A stretch of 64,000 nucleotides of DNA from Gammaproteobacteria bacterium (GTDB taxonomy: Bacteria; Pseudomonadota; Gammaproteobacteria; UBA6429; Thiohalophilaceae), in NCBI GenBank assembly GCA_024275115.1, contig JAJRZT010000102.1:1-64000 (forward strand), given 5' to 3'. The notes under the pieces were generated by a model. It worked only from the letters and a program-made list of their open reading frames with translations. It ran no database searches and was not told the DNA's origin. A program made the position numbers and the translations under genes. Positions 19,822-29,815 of this stretch are shown here, piece after piece; positions within the stretch are counted from its first letter, which is position 1, and each line of letters begins with the position of its first letter.

Positions 19822-20691
19822 TTAATTATTTGAGGGCGCAGCCTCCTGCTTGTTTGCTGCAGGGTTGTTTATTTCTTTGCCGGGTGCATTTTTTAAAAGC
19901 CACAGGCGGATTATTTTTGCGAGCTGCTCGGTTTTGCTTTGATAAAAGTGGTCAGCTCCTTTTATCATTATTTGTTTGTACTTTGGGTTCGTCTTTAGTC
20001 CGGCCTTTAAACGTTTTTTAGAAAACCGAAGTACCGAGTCCAGATCCTGGCTGCCATAAATATCGAGCACGGGTATCTCCGTAATCTCCCCCAGTTTTTT
20101 TACATTATTCAGTTCTTTACTTTTAGGGTCGTTGGGCATACTAATCGCAATATAGGCACGCACCGCAGAGTCAGGTTTTGTTGTTAGATACTGATTTGCC
20201 ATGGTTGTTCCCATGCTATGTGCTGCAATAACGATGTTTTGTATGTTCTTTTGCTTTAAAAATTGAACCGCCGCATCAAAGCGGCTGTTTACTTCTTTGA
20301 GTAAAGGAATGTAATCTTTGCTGGTTTTGTCATTGCCTAAAATAGGCATTTGAATACTGAGCGTTGCCCAGCCATGATCGGGTAACTCGGTGCGAATGGG
20401 CAGGATCACGTCGGGCCAGTTAGGGTGCACCCCAATGCCATGCACCACGATAAGCCCCCCTTTGGTTTTTGGGGTGGTCGCTTCTGTAAACAGGCCGAGA
20501 AACTTATTTTTACCGTCTTCTAACCAGACAGCCTCGCCAACCATAATGCTGTCAACGATTTGATCGGCCCAGCGCTTCTCTTTGGCTAAATCAGAAGCTA
20601 GCAGAGAATGGCTAAAAACCAGCAAAAAAACAGAATTTAACAATAAAATCATATATTTATAATTTTTCGATTTAAACATTTTACTCACCAT
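19822..20691 (-). CDS. DUF3530-like exported alpha/beta hydrolase
   Basis: 289 aa with a signal peptide (YMILLLNSVFLLVFSHSLLAS). An alpha/beta-hydrolase fold is seen: GGLIVVHGIGVHPNWP (oxyanion region), the nucleophile elbow AAHSMGTTMAN with Ser, and late acid and His (YGSQDLDS, GADHFY). This matches the DUF3530 family; substrates are unknown. The start could also be the second Met four codons later (20679), which has GGTGAG in front. Downstream on the same strand is the CopD-like gene. Confidence 0.75.
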   Translation of the reverse strand: MVSKMFKSKNYKYMILLLNSVFLLVFSHSLLASDLAKEKRWADQIVDSIMVGEAVWLEDGKNKFLGLFTEATTPKTKGGLIVVHGIGVHPNWPDVILPIRTELPDHGWATLSIQMPILGNDKTSKDYIPLLKEVNSRFDAAVQFLKQKNIQNIVIAAHSMGTTMANQYLTTKPDSAVRAYIAISMPNDPKSKELNNVKKLGEITEIPVLDIYGSQDLDSVLRFSKKRLKAGLKTNPKYKQIMIKGADHFYQSKTEQLAKIIRLWLLKNAPGKEINNPAANKQEAAPSNN

Positions 20692-20918
20692 TGGAGTGAC
20701 TAATCATTTTTATACTATATATATGTCTTTTCTGTGACGCAATTGTTCATGCAAATGAGTCCGCTGAAAGGCTGAAATAATTGGCTTAATCAGGTAAAGT
20801 GTCGCTTCCAATTTTTTCGTGGCCAGAGTCGTACTAAAAACCGTTCAATTTTCAGGTTATGGGGTATTCTGGTTAAACACTATGGCTGTAACAGCTTAAC
20901 TATTTAGAGGCGACTACT

Positions 20919-21605
20919 ATGGCAGACTTTAAAATTGCCCCATCTATTTCATCAGCAGACTTTGCGATCTTAGGACCTGAAGTTGATAATGTTCTTAAAT
21001 CCGGTGCTGACATTGTACATTTCGATGTTATGGACAACCACTACGTGCCCAATTTAACCATCGGCCCATTGGTTTGCGATGCATTACGCAAGCATGGCGT
21101 GACAGCAGAAATTGACGTGCACTTAATGGTGAAGCCAGTGGATCGTATTATTCCTGATTTCGCTGCCGCCGGTGCAAGCTATATTACTTTCCACCCGGAA
21201 GCATCTGAACATATTGATCGTACATTACAAATGATCCGTGAATTAGGTTGTAAGTCTGGTTTGGTATTTAACCCCGCTACACCGCTTGATTGTTTAAAAC
21301 ATGTGCTGGATAAAGTCGATGTTATTTTATTGATGTCGGTGAACCCGGGTTTTGGTGGCCAGAGCTTTATCCCTGAAACTTTAAACAAGCTCCGAGAAGC
21401 GCGTAAAATCATTGATGACAGTGGTTTTGATATTCGCCTGGAAATTGATGGCGGCGTTAAAGTGGACAATATTCGAGAAATTGCTGAAGCAGGGGCAGAT
21501 ATGTTCGTCGCCGGTTCAGCCATCTTCAATGCGAAGAACGACAAAGATGCCAATGTTTATGACACCGTGATTAAACAAATGCGTGACGAGTTAGCGAAAG
21601 CGTAA
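20919..21605 (+). CDS. rpe: Ribulose-phosphate 3-epimerase
   Basis: 228-aa TIM barrel interconverting ribulose-5-P and xylulose-5-P in the pentose phosphate/Calvin pathways. Family motifs present: [10 protein letters not shown] at the start, [18 protein letters not shown] with metal-binding His/Asp, [16 protein letters not shown] and EIDGGV. GAGG stands before the ATG. A 25-bp perfect palindrome follows the stop. Next on the strand is gph, the usual partner in this order. Confidence 0.97.
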   Translation: MADFKIAPSISSADFAILGPEVDNVLKSGADIVHFDVMDNHYVPNLTIGPLVCDALRKHGVTAEIDVHLMVKPVDRIIPDFAAAGASYITFHPEASEHIDRTLQMIRELGCKSGLVFNPATPLDCLKHVLDKVDVILLMSVNPGFGGQSFIPETLNKLREARKIIDDSGFDIRLEIDGGVKVDNIREIAEAGADMFVAGSAIFNAKNDKDANVYDTVIKQMRDELAKA

Positions 21606-21610
21606 TTAAA

Positions 21611-21672
21611 TTAACCACAACGGAGAGCCTGCCCCAAAGCACTTCGTGGGGCAGGCTCTCCGTTGTGGTTAA
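21611..21672. repeat. Dispersed palindromic repeat, family A copy 2 (perfect 25-bp arms)
   Basis: Arms 21611-21635 and 21648-21672 are exact reverse complements (TTAACCACAACGGAGAGCC...), with a 12-base loop. It begins six bases after the rpe stop and lies 28 bases before gph. The same 25 bases open the copy at 41832. It would form a very stable hairpin and may attenuate rpe to gph read-through. Confidence 0.9.
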
Positions 21673-21699
21673 TTGTTTAAAAATATATAAAGCAAAAAC

Positions 21700-22374
21700 A
21701 TGATTAAAAAACCCGAAATGATCCTGATCGATGTTGACGGAACCCTGGTCGACAGTGTTCCCGATCTTGCCTATTGCGTAGACGAAATGATGAAGCAACT
21801 TGGTATGCCTGTACATGGCGAAGCCAAAGTGCGCGAATGGGTGGGCAATGGTGTCGAGCGTTTAATCCGCCGCGCTTTAATCGGTCAGTTAGACGGCGAA
21901 CCGGACGAGGTATTATTCGACAAAGCCTATCCCATTTTTATGGCGCTGTATGCCGAAAACACCAGTAAGCGCAGCTCGCTGTATCCTGGGGTTACCGAAG
22001 GTTTGGCCTATTTAGAAACATCGGCTATTAAGCTTGGCTGTGTGACGAACAAAGCCGCTGAATTTACCGAGCCACTACTGAAAGATTTAGGTATTTTTGG
22101 CAAGTTTGATATTGTCATCAGCGGCGACACGCTGGCAAAGAAAAAACCCGATCCCATGCCTTTATTGCATGGAGCCGAATTTTTTAATGTAAAACCTGAA
22201 AATGCCATGATGCTGGGTGACTCGGTGAGTGATGTTAAGGCTTCCCGCGCAGCAGGCTTTCAGATAGTATGTATGTCGTATGGTTATAACCATGGCGTGG
22301 ACATTCGTGAATCAAATCCCGATGCGGTGATAGATAGCATGGTGGAATTACAGGATTTACTCGAAAAAAATTAA
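21700..22374 (+). CDS. gph: Phosphoglycolate phosphatase
   Basis: 224-aa HAD hydrolase. Motif I LIDVDGTLVDSVPDL has the catalytic DxD; motif II is seen in GCVTNKAAE; motif III/IV in KKKPDPMPLLHG and MLGDSVSDVKASRAAG. The cap region and length match Gph, which removes 2-phosphoglycolate. Its place between rpe and trpE is the Pseudomonas order. The product, glycolate, is the substrate class of the GlcF-like protein encoded further along (30.6-31.8 kb), which is disrupted. Confidence 0.93.
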   Translation: MIKKPEMILIDVDGTLVDSVPDLAYCVDEMMKQLGMPVHGEAKVREWVGNGVERLIRRALIGQLDGEPDEVLFDKAYPIFMALYAENTSKRSSLYPGVTEGLAYLETSAIKLGCVTNKAAEFTEPLLKDLGIFGKFDIVISGDTLAKKKPDPMPLLHGAEFFNVKPENAMMLGDSVSDVKASRAAGFQIVCMSYGYNHGVDIRESNPDAVIDSMVELQDLLEKN

Positions 22375-22399
22375 AACCAGCAAAACAAAGTTGAAGAAA

Positions 22400-22444
22400 A
22401 TGAAAAACAATTTACACAACAATGAATGTTGGCGAGGCCAGTAG
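22400..22444 (+). CDS. Possible trp leader peptide
   Basis: A 14-codon frame before trpE encodes MKNNLHNNECWRGQ, with one Trp codon (TGG 22430-22432) close to the end and GAAGA before the ATG. The Trp codon falls inside the left arm of a hairpin followed by a T-run. Ribosome stalling at this Trp could block the hairpin. Only one Trp codon is present, so the case is suggestive rather than strong. Confidence 0.35.
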   Translation: MKNNLHNNECWRGQ

Positions 22445-22461
22445 CCAAAGCAAATTTTTTT
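22429..22461 (+). promoter_or_regulatory. Possible trpE attenuator hairpin
   Basis: TTGGC (22429-22433) pairs with GCCAA (22444-22448) and TTTTTTT follows at 22455-22461, 32 bases before trpE. The stem is short and the T-run is six bases away, so it would be a weak terminator. Its overlap with the Trp codon of the candidate leader peptide is what makes it notable. Confidence 0.3.
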
Positions 22462-22492
22462 ATGTGTAACTATTTTCATTCGGGATTTCAAC

Positions 22493-24013
22493 ATGATGGA
22501 ACACCAACAAATAACAGAATCCATTTTTACTGACCTTGCGCAGCAGGGGTTCAACCGTATACCTCTTGTGCGTCAGGTACTCGCCGATTTAGACACGCCT
22601 TTAAGCACTTACCTTAAACTGGCCAATGGCTCGTATTCCTATTTATTTGAATCTGTTCAGGGTGGCGAAAAATTTGGTCGCTATTCTATTATTGGTTTGC
22701 CCTGTCGTCAGCAGATCCAAATCTTTGGTAAAAAGATTGGCATTTATAAAGATAGCAACTGTATCGAAACGATTGAACATGACGACCCACTTCAATGGAT
22801 AGAAGACTTCCATAAAAAATTTAAAGTAGCTGAACTGCCAGACCTGCCAAGATTTACCGGTGGCCTGGTGGGTTATTTTGGCTACGATACCATTCGCTAT
22901 ATTGAACCACGCTTAGGCGACTGCCCAAATGATGACCCGTTGAATGTGCCTGACATTTTATTAATGGTCTCGGATGAAGTGCTGGTGTTTGATAATCTGG
23001 CCGGTAAACTATTTTTAATTCACTATGCCAATCCTGAAAATAAAAATGCTTTCAAGAAAGGTTGCTCGCGGTTAGAAGAACTTATTGCACAGTTGCAAAA
23101 CAGTGCGCCGCGTATCCCGTTAGCAAAACCTTCTATCGTTAAAGAGTCTGATTTTAAATCCGGCTTTACCGAAGAAAAATTTAAACAAGCGGTGCTTAAA
23201 GCCAAAGAATACATTGTCGACGGCGATGTGATGCAGGTGGTGTTATCGCAGCGCATGTCTATCCCTTACTCTGCACCGCCGCTGGACTTGTACCGTTCAT
23301 TGCGCAGCTTAAACCCGTCGCCTTATATGTATTATCTGGATTTAGGCGATTTCCATATTGTTGGCTCGTCACCGGAAATATTAGTACAGGTAGAAGATGA
23401 TATGGTCACGGTACGACCTATCGCGGGTACCCGTCCGCGAGGCCAAACCACTGAACAAGATATGCAGTTAGAAAAAGATTTGCTGGCTGACCCAAAAGAA
23501 ATTGCAGAACATTTAATGTTGATTGATTTAGGCCGTAACGACATTGGCCGCATTGCACAAACCGGTACAGTCGAAGTAACCGATAAAATGGTCATTGAAC
23601 GTTATTCACATGTTATGCATATTGTGTCGAATGTTACGGCTAAAATAAAACCCAATATGTCGGCAATGGATACCTTGCGTGCAACCTTCCCGGCAGGGAC
23701 TTTATCCGGCGCACCTAAAATTCGTGCAATGGAAATCATTGACGAGTTAGAGCCGGTGAAACGCGGCGTGTACGGTGGTGCAGTGGGATATTTATCGTGG
23801 AATGGTAATATGGACACCGCCATTGCTATTCGCACTGCGGTAATAAAAGATAAGGTATTACATATTCAGGCCGGTGCGGGTGTCGTTTATGATTCTGTGC
23901 CGCAAAGTGAATGGGATGAAACCATGAACAAAGGCCGTGCTGTATTTAAAGCGGTTGAACAAGCGGCTGCCGGGCTGGATGGTTCACTTAAACAGGGCGG
24001 AGCGCGTAAATAA
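22493..24013 (+). CDS. trpE: Anthranilate synthase component I
   Basis: 506 aa chorismate-utilising enzyme making anthranilate in tryptophan synthesis. The N-terminal feedback region has [23 protein letters not shown], with the allosteric Ser motif. The catalytic part shows [10 protein letters not shown]-type, [39 protein letters not shown] and [15 protein letters not shown]. The start may be either of two adjacent ATGs (22493 or 22496). Its stop overlaps the trpG start (TAATG), giving coupled synthesis of the two subunits. Confidence 0.97.
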   Translation: MMEHQQITESIFTDLAQQGFNRIPLVRQVLADLDTPLSTYLKLANGSYSYLFESVQGGEKFGRYSIIGLPCRQQIQIFGKKIGIYKDSNCIETIEHDDPLQWIEDFHKKFKVAELPDLPRFTGGLVGYFGYDTIRYIEPRLGDCPNDDPLNVPDILLMVSDEVLVFDNLAGKLFLIHYANPENKNAFKKGCSRLEELIAQLQNSAPRIPLAKPSIVKESDFKSGFTEEKFKQAVLKAKEYIVDGDVMQVVLSQRMSIPYSAPPLDLYRSLRSLNPSPYMYYLDLGDFHIVGSSPEILVQVEDDMVTVRPIAGTRPRGQTTEQDMQLEKDLLADPKEIAEHLMLIDLGRNDIGRIAQTGTVEVTDKMVIERYSHVMHIVSNVTAKIKPNMSAMDTLRATFPAGTLSGAPKIRAMEIIDELEPVKRGVYGGAVGYLSWNGNMDTAIAIRTAVIKDKVLHIQAGAGVVYDSVPQSEWDETMNKGRAVFKAVEQAAAGLDGSLKQGGARK

Positions 24014-24594
24014 TGTTATTAATGATAGATAACTACGATTCATTTACCTACAATTTAGTGCAATATTTTGGTGAGCTCGGCGCAGAAGTGAAAGTTATAC
24101 GTAATGATCAAATCACTATAGCCGAAATAGAGAAATTGAATCCGCAGCAACTGGTTATTTCCCCTGGCCCCTGTACACCCAATCAAGCGGGTATATCCGT
24201 TGAAGTGATAAAACATTTTGCCGCTAAGAAACCGATTCTGGGTGTTTGTTTAGGGCATCAAAGTATTGGCCAGGCATTTGGTGGCAAGATTATTCATGCC
24301 AAGCAAATCATGCATGGCAAAACATCCATGATTTACCATGCGGATAAAGGCGTATTTAACGGCTTGAATAACCCATTTGAAGCGACCCGTTATCATTCCT
24401 TAGTGATTGAGCAGTCAAGTTTACCCGAATGTTTAGAAGTGACCGCATGGACAGACAATACCGACGGCAGCATCGATGAAATCATGGGTATACAACATAA
24501 AGAATACTCCATTCAGGGAATACAATTTCATCCCGAATCGATTCTGACCGAACATGGTCATGATATGTTGAGGAATTTTTTAGAGAATAAATAA
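24013..24594 (+). CDS. trpG: Anthranilate synthase component II (glutamine amidotransferase)
   Basis: 193-aa class-I amidotransferase. [20 protein letters not shown] at the start, [12 protein letters not shown], catalytic Cys in [16 protein letters not shown] and the His/Glu pair in [13 protein letters not shown]. It supplies ammonia to TrpE; in many bacteria it also serves PabB in folate synthesis. Overlaps trpE by one base. Confidence 0.96.
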   Translation: MLLMIDNYDSFTYNLVQYFGELGAEVKVIRNDQITIAEIEKLNPQQLVISPGPCTPNQAGISVEVIKHFAAKKPILGVCLGHQSIGQAFGGKIIHAKQIMHGKTSMIYHADKGVFNGLNNPFEATRYHSLVIEQSSLPECLEVTAWTDNTDGSIDEIMGIQHKEYSIQGIQFHPESILTEHGHDMLRNFLENK

Positions 24595-24658
24595 AAAGTA
24601 CTATTATTGCGAACGACAGCGCGGTAATGCCATGAAGGATAACCACAGGTACAAAAAA

Positions 24659-25678
24659 ATGAACATACAACAAGCCATCCAACGCGTTCTAGAAAATAAA
24701 AACCTAAGCGCCGATGAAATGAACCAGGTCATGCGAATTATCATGACCGGCGAAGCCTCCCCCGCACAAATAGGTGGCTTTTTAATTGGCCTGCGTATGA
24801 AAGGTGAAACCGTTGATGAAATTGCCGCTGCCGCAACCGTCATGCGTGAACTGGCTTCAGGCGTAAAAGTAAGCGGTGATCATATTGTCGATATCGTCGG
24901 CACCGGAGGGGATGGTTCCAACACTTTTAATATTTCAACCGCCTGTACTTTTGTAGTGGCCGCTGCCGGTGGTACCGTTGCCAAGCATGGTAACCGTTCT
25001 GTATCGAGCAAGTCCGGCAGTGCTGACTTATTAGAAGTAGCCGGCGTTAATTTAAATTTAACACCAGAACAGGTAGCACAGTGCATTGAACAAGTTGGCG
25101 TGGGTTTTATGTTTGCGCCGTTGCATCACAGCGCAATGAAACATGCGATTGGCCCGCGCAAAGAAATGGCAGTACGTACTATTTTTAACGTACTTGGGCC
25201 ATTAACTAATCCAGCGGGCGCACCAAACCAGTTACTCGGTGTTTTTTCTGACGACTTAGTGGAACCGCTTGCTGAAGTATTAAACAAGTTAGGCAGCAAC
25301 CATGTACTGGTTGTACATTCAAAAGACGGCATGGACGAAATAAGCATTGGCGCAACAACACGGGTTGCTGAATTAAAAAATGGCAAGGTAACAACTTACA
25401 GTATCACACCTGAACAATTTGGCTTTGAGTCGACTGATATTAGTAATATTGCGGTCGATAGCGCAGCAGGCTCGCTGGAAATTATTAATAACGTGTTAGA
25501 TAATGTTCAGGGCGCGGCACGGGATATTGTTGTGTTGAATTCAGGCGCCGCTATTTATGCAGCGGATCTGGTTGCTACACTGGAAGACGGTATGAAAAAA
25601 GCCGATGAAGTGATTGCTTCCGGTGCAGCGAAACAAAAACTGGCCGATTTAATTCAACTTTCAACCAGCTTTAAATAA
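24659..25678 (+). CDS. trpD: Anthranilate phosphoribosyltransferase
   Basis: 339 aa from ATG 24659 ([17 protein letters not shown]), which matches the usual family N-terminus; an upstream in-frame ATG at 24632 would add nine unusual residues. Key motifs: the PRPP loop [33 protein letters not shown] and LGPLTNPAG. It transfers phosphoribose to anthranilate. The trpC start lies one base after its stop. Confidence 0.96.
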   Translation: MNIQQAIQRVLENKNLSADEMNQVMRIIMTGEASPAQIGGFLIGLRMKGETVDEIAAAATVMRELASGVKVSGDHIVDIVGTGGDGSNTFNISTACTFVVAAAGGTVAKHGNRSVSSKSGSADLLEVAGVNLNLTPEQVAQCIEQVGVGFMFAPLHHSAMKHAIGPRKEMAVRTIFNVLGPLTNPAGAPNQLLGVFSDDLVEPLAEVLNKLGSNHVLVVHSKDGMDEISIGATTRVAELKNGKVTTYSITPEQFGFESTDISNIAVDSAAGSLEIINNVLDNVQGAARDIVVLNSGAAIYAADLVATLEDGMKKADEVIASGAAKQKLADLIQLSTSFK

Positions 25679-25679
25679 T

Positions 25680-26480
25680 ATGAACAATACGCCCGATATT
25701 TTAAAAAAAATCATCCAGCGCAAAGAAGAAGAAATCGCCGAGCGTTTAGCAGTAGTTTCATTGGAGCAGGTTAAACAAGCCGCGCAGCAAGCCTTGCCGG
25801 TACGGGGGTTTGTGAATGCAATAAAAATAAAAATTGATTCAGGTCAGGCTGCGGTTATTGCGGAAATTAAAAAAGCATCCCCCAGTAAAGGTGTTATGCG
25901 GGAAAACTTTATTCCGGCAGATATTGCAGTGTCTTATGAAAAAGGTGGGGCTTGTTGCCTGTCGGTTTTAACCGATGTGGATTTTTTTCAGGGTAGCGAT
26001 GAATATTTAAAACAGGCACGTGCCGCCTGCACTTTGCCGGTATTGCGTAAAGAATTTATTATCGACCCTTATCAGGTTTATGAAGCGCGTGCTATGAGTG
26101 CAGACTGTATATTATTAATAGTCGCCTGTTTAACAGACCAGCAATTACAGTCTTTATCTACTTTGGCCGCAGAATTAAAATTAGATGTGCTGGTTGAAGT
26201 GCATGATGTAAAAGAACTGCAACGGGCCTTAAAGCTGGACTTAACCTTAATTGGGATTAACAACCGCAATTTACGAACCTTTGAAACAAGTCTTGATACA
26301 ACATTAAGTTTATTAAAAACAATACCAGATGATAAAATAGTAGTAACCGAAAGCGGTATTCATACTGCGGATGATATTGCGCTAATGCGTCAGCATAATG
26401 TAAATGCTTTCCTGGTCGGCGAAGCCTTTATGGTGGCCGATGAACCGGGCGAAAAACTGGCAGCGTTGTTTGGTTTTTAA
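25680..26480 (+). CDS. trpC: Indole-3-glycerol phosphate synthase
   Basis: 266-aa TIM barrel without the TrpF fusion found in E. coli. Opens with [16 protein letters not shown]. Catalytic motifs: [11 protein letters not shown] (Lys), [38 protein letters not shown] and TESGI, ending FLVGEAFM. It closes the indole ring in tryptophan synthesis. trpF, trpA and trpB are not in this window. Several palindromic repeats follow the gene. Confidence 0.96.
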   Translation: MNNTPDILKKIIQRKEEEIAERLAVVSLEQVKQAAQQALPVRGFVNAIKIKIDSGQAAVIAEIKKASPSKGVMRENFIPADIAVSYEKGGACCLSVLTDVDFFQGSDEYLKQARAACTLPVLRKEFIIDPYQVYEARAMSADCILLIVACLTDQQLQSLSTLAAELKLDVLVEVHDVKELQRALKLDLTLIGINNRNLRTFETSLDTTLSLLKTIPDDKIVVTESGIHTADDIALMRQHNVNAFLVGEAFMVADEPGEKLAALFGF

Positions 26481-26486
26481 TCGCTT

Positions 26487-26511
26487 GTCTTTGCGAGGCG
26501 GCACGCCGAAG
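26487..26511. repeat. Partial copy of dispersed repeat family D
   Basis: GTCTTTGCGAGGCGGCACGC and four more bases match the left arm of the complete element at 26621 with a few changes, starting seven bases after the trpC stop. The right arm is missing; the family C element adjoins it. Confidence 0.7.
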
Positions 26512-26514
26512 TGG

Positions 26515-26584
26515 GTAGGATGGGTGCCAACCCATCGTTGATCGGCGGTGTTGATGGGTTGCGCTATCGCTTCACCCATCCTAC
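26515..26584. repeat. Dispersed palindromic repeat, family C copy 1
   Basis: GTAGGATGGGTG (26515-26526) and CACCCATCCTAC (26573-26584) are perfect 12-bp arms, with further pairing of CAACCCATC and GATGGGTTG inside. A GGATGGGTG half-unit follows near 26601. The second full copy is at 29816. From memory, GTAGGATGGGT elements are common between genes in gammaproteobacteria. Confidence 0.85.
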
Positions 26585-26620
26585 GGGGCATTGATTGGGG
26601 GGATGGGTGTCAACCCGTCG

Positions 26621-26692
26621 GTCATTGCGAGGCGGTACGCCGAAGCAATCTGACAACCACAACAAGATTGCTTCACTTGCGTTCGCAATGAC
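26621..26692. repeat. Dispersed palindromic repeat, family D
   Basis: Outer arms GTCATTGCGA (26621-26630) and TCGCAATGAC (26683-26692) and inner arms GAAGCAATC (26642-26650) and GATTGCTTC (26666-26674) are exact complements, forming a two-step stem. It lies between the converging trpC and bioA genes. A widespread type of intergenic palindrome. Confidence 0.85.
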
Positions 26693-26730
26693 AGAAATTA
26701 TTTTAATAAAATGTCATTGATCTGTTGCGG

Positions 26731-28014
26731 CTAGGAGCTGGATTTAGAGACTACATTCTTCATCGCCCTGGTTATTTTAATCAGATCGCTATCCTCTATA
26801 ACATAAGCCGGCATAATATAAACTAAATTACTAAATGGTCGAACCCAAACGCCATGCTTAACAAACTCTTGCGTCATCCATATTTGGTCAATGGGCTGAT
26901 GCGTTTCAATGACCCCAATCGCGCCTTTTACTCTTACATCTTTTACCTGTTTTAGCGCGGCGCATTCTGTCAATTCTTCTTTTAATAAACGCTCAATACG
27001 TAAAACATTTTTCTGCCAGTTTGAGCTTAGCAAAAGTTCAATGCTGGCATTGGCAACGGCGCAAGCAAGCGGGTTGGCCATAAAGGTGGGGCCATGCATT
27101 AAAATACCGGGTTCAGCTTTCGAAATGGTTTGGCTGATTTCTTTTGTCATCAAGGTGGCGGCAAGGCTGAGCATGCCGCCGGTTAAGGCCTTGCCAATAC
27201 ACATAATATCAGGGCTAATAGCGGCTTGCTCACAGGCAAACAAAGTTCCTGTTCGGCCAAAGCCGGTTGCAATTTCATCGGCGATAAGTAAAACATTGTA
27301 TTGGTCACAGAGTTTTCGAGCCTGCGCTAAATATTCAGCGTTATACATGCGCATGCCACCCGCACCTTGAACCAGAGGCTCTAAAATAAGTGCCGCAATA
27401 TTTTTATGTTGTTGTTTGAGTTGTTGCTCCAGTTTTAAAACATCTTGTTTATGGTATTTGTCACCACAAAACGGCGCGTCAACAAAATAATGTTGTGCCA
27501 GGGTGTTCTTAAAAAGAGAGTGCATTCCATTAATGGGATCGCAAACGGCCATCGCACCAAAGGTGTCGCCGTGGTAACCATTTTTAATGGTTAATAATTT
27601 ATTCTTGTCGGGTTTATCTTTTGCCTGCCAGTATTGCAAAGCCAGTTTAATCGCAACTTCTACGGCAACCGAACCGGAGTCGGAAAAGAAAATATTTTCT
27701 AATGGTTCAGGTGTTATCTCAATCAGTTTTTTAGCCAGCGTAACAGCGGGTTGGTGGGTTAAACCGCCAAACATTATATGCGCCATTTTATCGGTTTGAT
27801 CTTTTATCGCCCGATTAAGGACAGGGTGGTTATAGCCATGAATGGCACACCACCAGGAAGCCATGCCGTCAATCAGTTCATGGCCATCTTCAAGTTTTAT
27901 TTTTACCCCTTGTGCGGATGCGACAGGGTAGGGGCTAAAGTTTGCAGGCAACGAAGTATAGGGGTGCCAGATATGCTGCTGGTCGAACTCAGTATCTATC
28001 TTGTTCAATGACAT
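26731..28014 (-). CDS. bioA: Adenosylmethionine-8-amino-7-oxononanoate aminotransferase
   Basis: 427-aa class-III PLP aminotransferase of biotin synthesis, converting KAPA to DAPA. Signatures: QQHIWHPYTSLP, DGMASWWCAIHGYNHP, GSVAVEVAIKLALQYW, NGYHGDTFGAMAVCDP, LIADEIATGFGRTG and the PLP lysine in CIGKALTGG. Four bases separate its start from the stop of the VOC gene upstream, so the OsmC, VOC and bioA genes may form one transcript. Other biotin genes are not in the window. Confidence 0.96.
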   Translation of the reverse strand: MSLNKIDTEFDQQHIWHPYTSLPANFSPYPVASAQGVKIKLEDGHELIDGMASWWCAIHGYNHPVLNRAIKDQTDKMAHIMFGGLTHQPAVTLAKKLIEITPEPLENIFFSDSGSVAVEVAIKLALQYWQAKDKPDKNKLLTIKNGYHGDTFGAMAVCDPINGMHSLFKNTLAQHYFVDAPFCGDKYHKQDVLKLEQQLKQQHKNIAALILEPLVQGAGGMRMYNAEYLAQARKLCDQYNVLLIADEIATGFGRTGTLFACEQAAISPDIMCIGKALTGGMLSLAATLMTKEISQTISKAEPGILMHGPTFMANPLACAVANASIELLLSSNWQKNVLRIERLLKEELTECAALKQVKDVRVKGAIGVIETHQPIDQIWMTQEFVKHGVWVRPFSNLVYIMPAYVIEDSDLIKITRAMKNVVSKSSS

Positions 28015-28018
28015 TGAT

Positions 28019-28426
28019 TTAAGTATTTGAAATAGGCGGGTGGAAAATCATTTGCACCACGTTGCCATCGGGGTCGGCGCAATAAAAACTACGTGCCCCA
28101 TCGCGGTGTGTTTTAGGTTGTGAATGCATTTTTATATTATGCTCACTTAAAAATTCAAACCAGGCATCCACATCGTCGGGTTGTTTTAATATATAGCCAA
28201 TATGATCCAGCCGTTGTGGGCCGTCCATTTTCTTGTCTTTGTATTTAACTTCTGCGCGATGTAATGCAAGGTTATCATTGCCTGAAGATAAATATACGTT
28301 ATCTGGATCGGGGCGCCATTCAACATGCATACCGAGTAGTTCAACATAAAAATTTTCGCAGGCATCAAAGTTTTCAACGTAGAGAGCGACGTGGCGCAGG
28401 CCGGCGGTAGAGGGTGGTTGATTCAT
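28019..28426 (-). CDS. VOC (glyoxalase/dioxygenase) superfamily protein
   Basis: 135 aa with one VOC module: LRHVALYVENFDACENFYVELLGMHVEWRP at the start, LDHIGY in the middle and ARSFYCADPDGNVVQMIFHP at the end. Metal ligands of the fold are plausible (H, H/E). Families in this fold include glyoxalase I, fosfomycin resistance proteins and extradiol dioxygenases; the sequence does not decide the substrate. Co-directional with and almost abutting bioA. Confidence 0.85.
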   Translation of the reverse strand: MNQPPSTAGLRHVALYVENFDACENFYVELLGMHVEWRPDPDNVYLSSGNDNLALHRAEVKYKDKKMDGPQRLDHIGYILKQPDDVDAWFEFLSEHNIKMHSQPKTHRDGARSFYCADPDGNVVQMIFHPPISNT

Positions 28427-28482
28427 TTTGTAAGAGCCTTTATTGGGGGTTGATAATGTATGTCGCAGGAATGACGTATGGG

Positions 28483-28902
28483 TTATTTTGTTTCTACAAT
28501 CTCAAAGTCATGGGTTATCTCCGCCATCTTCCCTAACATAATCGACGCTGAACAATATTTTTCTGCGGATAAACTTACCGCTCGTTCAACCTGTTTTTCT
28601 TTTAAGTCTTTGCCGGTTACAACAAAGTGCACATGAATTTTAGTAAAAACTTTAGGTTCATCATTGGCGCGTTCCGTGTTTATTTCAACCACACAGTCAT
28701 CCACCGCCTGGCGTGATTTTTTAAGGATCATTAATACATCAAAGGTGGTGCAGCCACCCAGCCCCAGCAACAGCATTTCCATTGGTCGGGGGCCAAGATT
28801 GCGGCCTCCGTGGTCGGGTGGCCCATCCATGATGACAGCGTGACCACTGTCGGTCTCACCCATAAAAGTGACACCCTCAACCCACTTAATTCTTGTCTTC
28901 AT
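28483..28902 (-). CDS. OsmC family peroxiredoxin-like protein
   Basis: 139 aa. OsmC/YhfA-type fold with both reactive cysteines: one in LGLGGCTTFDVLMIL and one in SAEKYCSASIMLGK. It opens with RIKWVEGVTFMGETDSGHAV. Such proteins reduce organic hydroperoxides or act as YhfA-like proteins of unknown role. In Pseudomonas a protein of this type is encoded next to vfr, as here, divergent from crp. AAGG precedes the ATG. Confidence 0.88.
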   Translation of the reverse strand: MKTRIKWVEGVTFMGETDSGHAVIMDGPPDHGGRNLGPRPMEMLLLGLGGCTTFDVLMILKKSRQAVDDCVVEINTERANDEPKVFTKIHVHFVVTGKDLKEKQVERAVSLSAEKYCSASIMLGKMAEITHDFEIVETK

Positions 28903-29093
28903 TTAAAGAGAACCTTATACTTTTTAATGGTTTAGCCGAAAATTGTGCAAAAGTCGTCAATATAGCCTTAATAAAGGCCTGGTAGTGACCGTATTCGCAG
29001 TTTATTGAGCTAAAATAGACTATGCTTGCTTACAATCAATGAGTATTATAACAAGCAGAGATTAAATAGCCTATGTTGAGCACAGGGAATAGC

Positions 29094-29732
29094 ATGACAC
29101 AAATTGTTAACTATAAGGCAGAATTGCCTTCGATGGATAAGTTACTGGAACAGAGTCATCGTCGGCACTACCCGGCGAAGAATGTGATTATTTACGCCGG
29201 TGACAAATCGGATGTTTTGTATTATATCGTAGAAGGTTCCGTTTCGGTCTTAATCGAAGACGAAGATGGCCGTGAAATTGTTTTAGCTTACCTGAATAAA
29301 GGTGATTTTTTTGGTGAAATGGCCTTGTTCGGTGAAGAGCCAGATCGCAGTGCCTGGGTGCGCAGCCGAACCGCTTGCGAAGTGGCTGAAATCAGTTTTA
29401 CAAAGTTCCGTCAGCTTTATCAGGAATACCCCGAAATATTGTTTGCAATGACCGCACAAATGGCCGCACGACTGCGTCATACCAGCCGCAAAGTGAACGA
29501 CCTTGCCTTTATGGATGTAACCGGCCGTGTTTCACGTACCTTACTGGATTTATGTAAACAACCGGACGCCATGACCCACCCCGATGGAATGCAGATTCGA
29601 ATTACCCGCCAGGAAATTGGTCGCATTGTGGGTTGCTCGCGTGAAATGGTTGGCCGCGTTTTAAAAACCATGGAAGAGCAGGAATTAATTTACGTTAAAG
29701 GTAAAACGATCGTTGTTTTCGGTACGCGTTAG
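29094..29732 (+). CDS. crp: cAMP receptor protein, Vfr-like
   Basis: 212 aa from ATG 29094, which has AGGGAA just upstream; an ATG at 29073 would add seven residues. The cNMP-binding barrel shows [31 protein letters not shown] and [10 protein letters not shown] with the cAMP-phosphate Arg. The C-terminal helix-turn-helix includes [20 protein letters not shown], and the protein ends [11 protein letters not shown]. These segments are nearly those of Pseudomonas Vfr. It is a global regulator; no clear CRP box is seen in its own promoter. A terminator and then a family C repeat follow. Confidence 0.95.
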   Translation: MTQIVNYKAELPSMDKLLEQSHRRHYPAKNVIIYAGDKSDVLYYIVEGSVSVLIEDEDGREIVLAYLNKGDFFGEMALFGEEPDRSAWVRSRTACEVAEISFTKFRQLYQEYPEILFAMTAQMAARLRHTSRKVNDLAFMDVTGRVSRTLLDLCKQPDAMTHPDGMQIRITRQEIGRIVGCSREMVGRVLKTMEEQELIYVKGKTIVVFGTR

Positions 29733-29762
29733 GTTTTATCAATATTTTTGAATTTAAAGAAT

Positions 29763-29790
29763 CGGGCTTCTGCCCGTTTATTTTTTATAC
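29763..29790 (+). terminator. Rho-independent terminator after crp
   Basis: CGGGC (29763-29767), loop TTCT, GCCCG (29772-29776), then a T-rich run TTTATTTTTTAT. Only five GC pairs, but well placed 30 bases after crp. Confidence 0.7.
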
Positions 29791-29815
29791 TGGGATAATA
29801 TGCCCTGAATAATAT

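Noticed and set aside
26487-26692. Clustered repeats as a CRISPR array
   Set aside because: The units belong to two different palindromic families, spacing is irregular and there are no cas genes.
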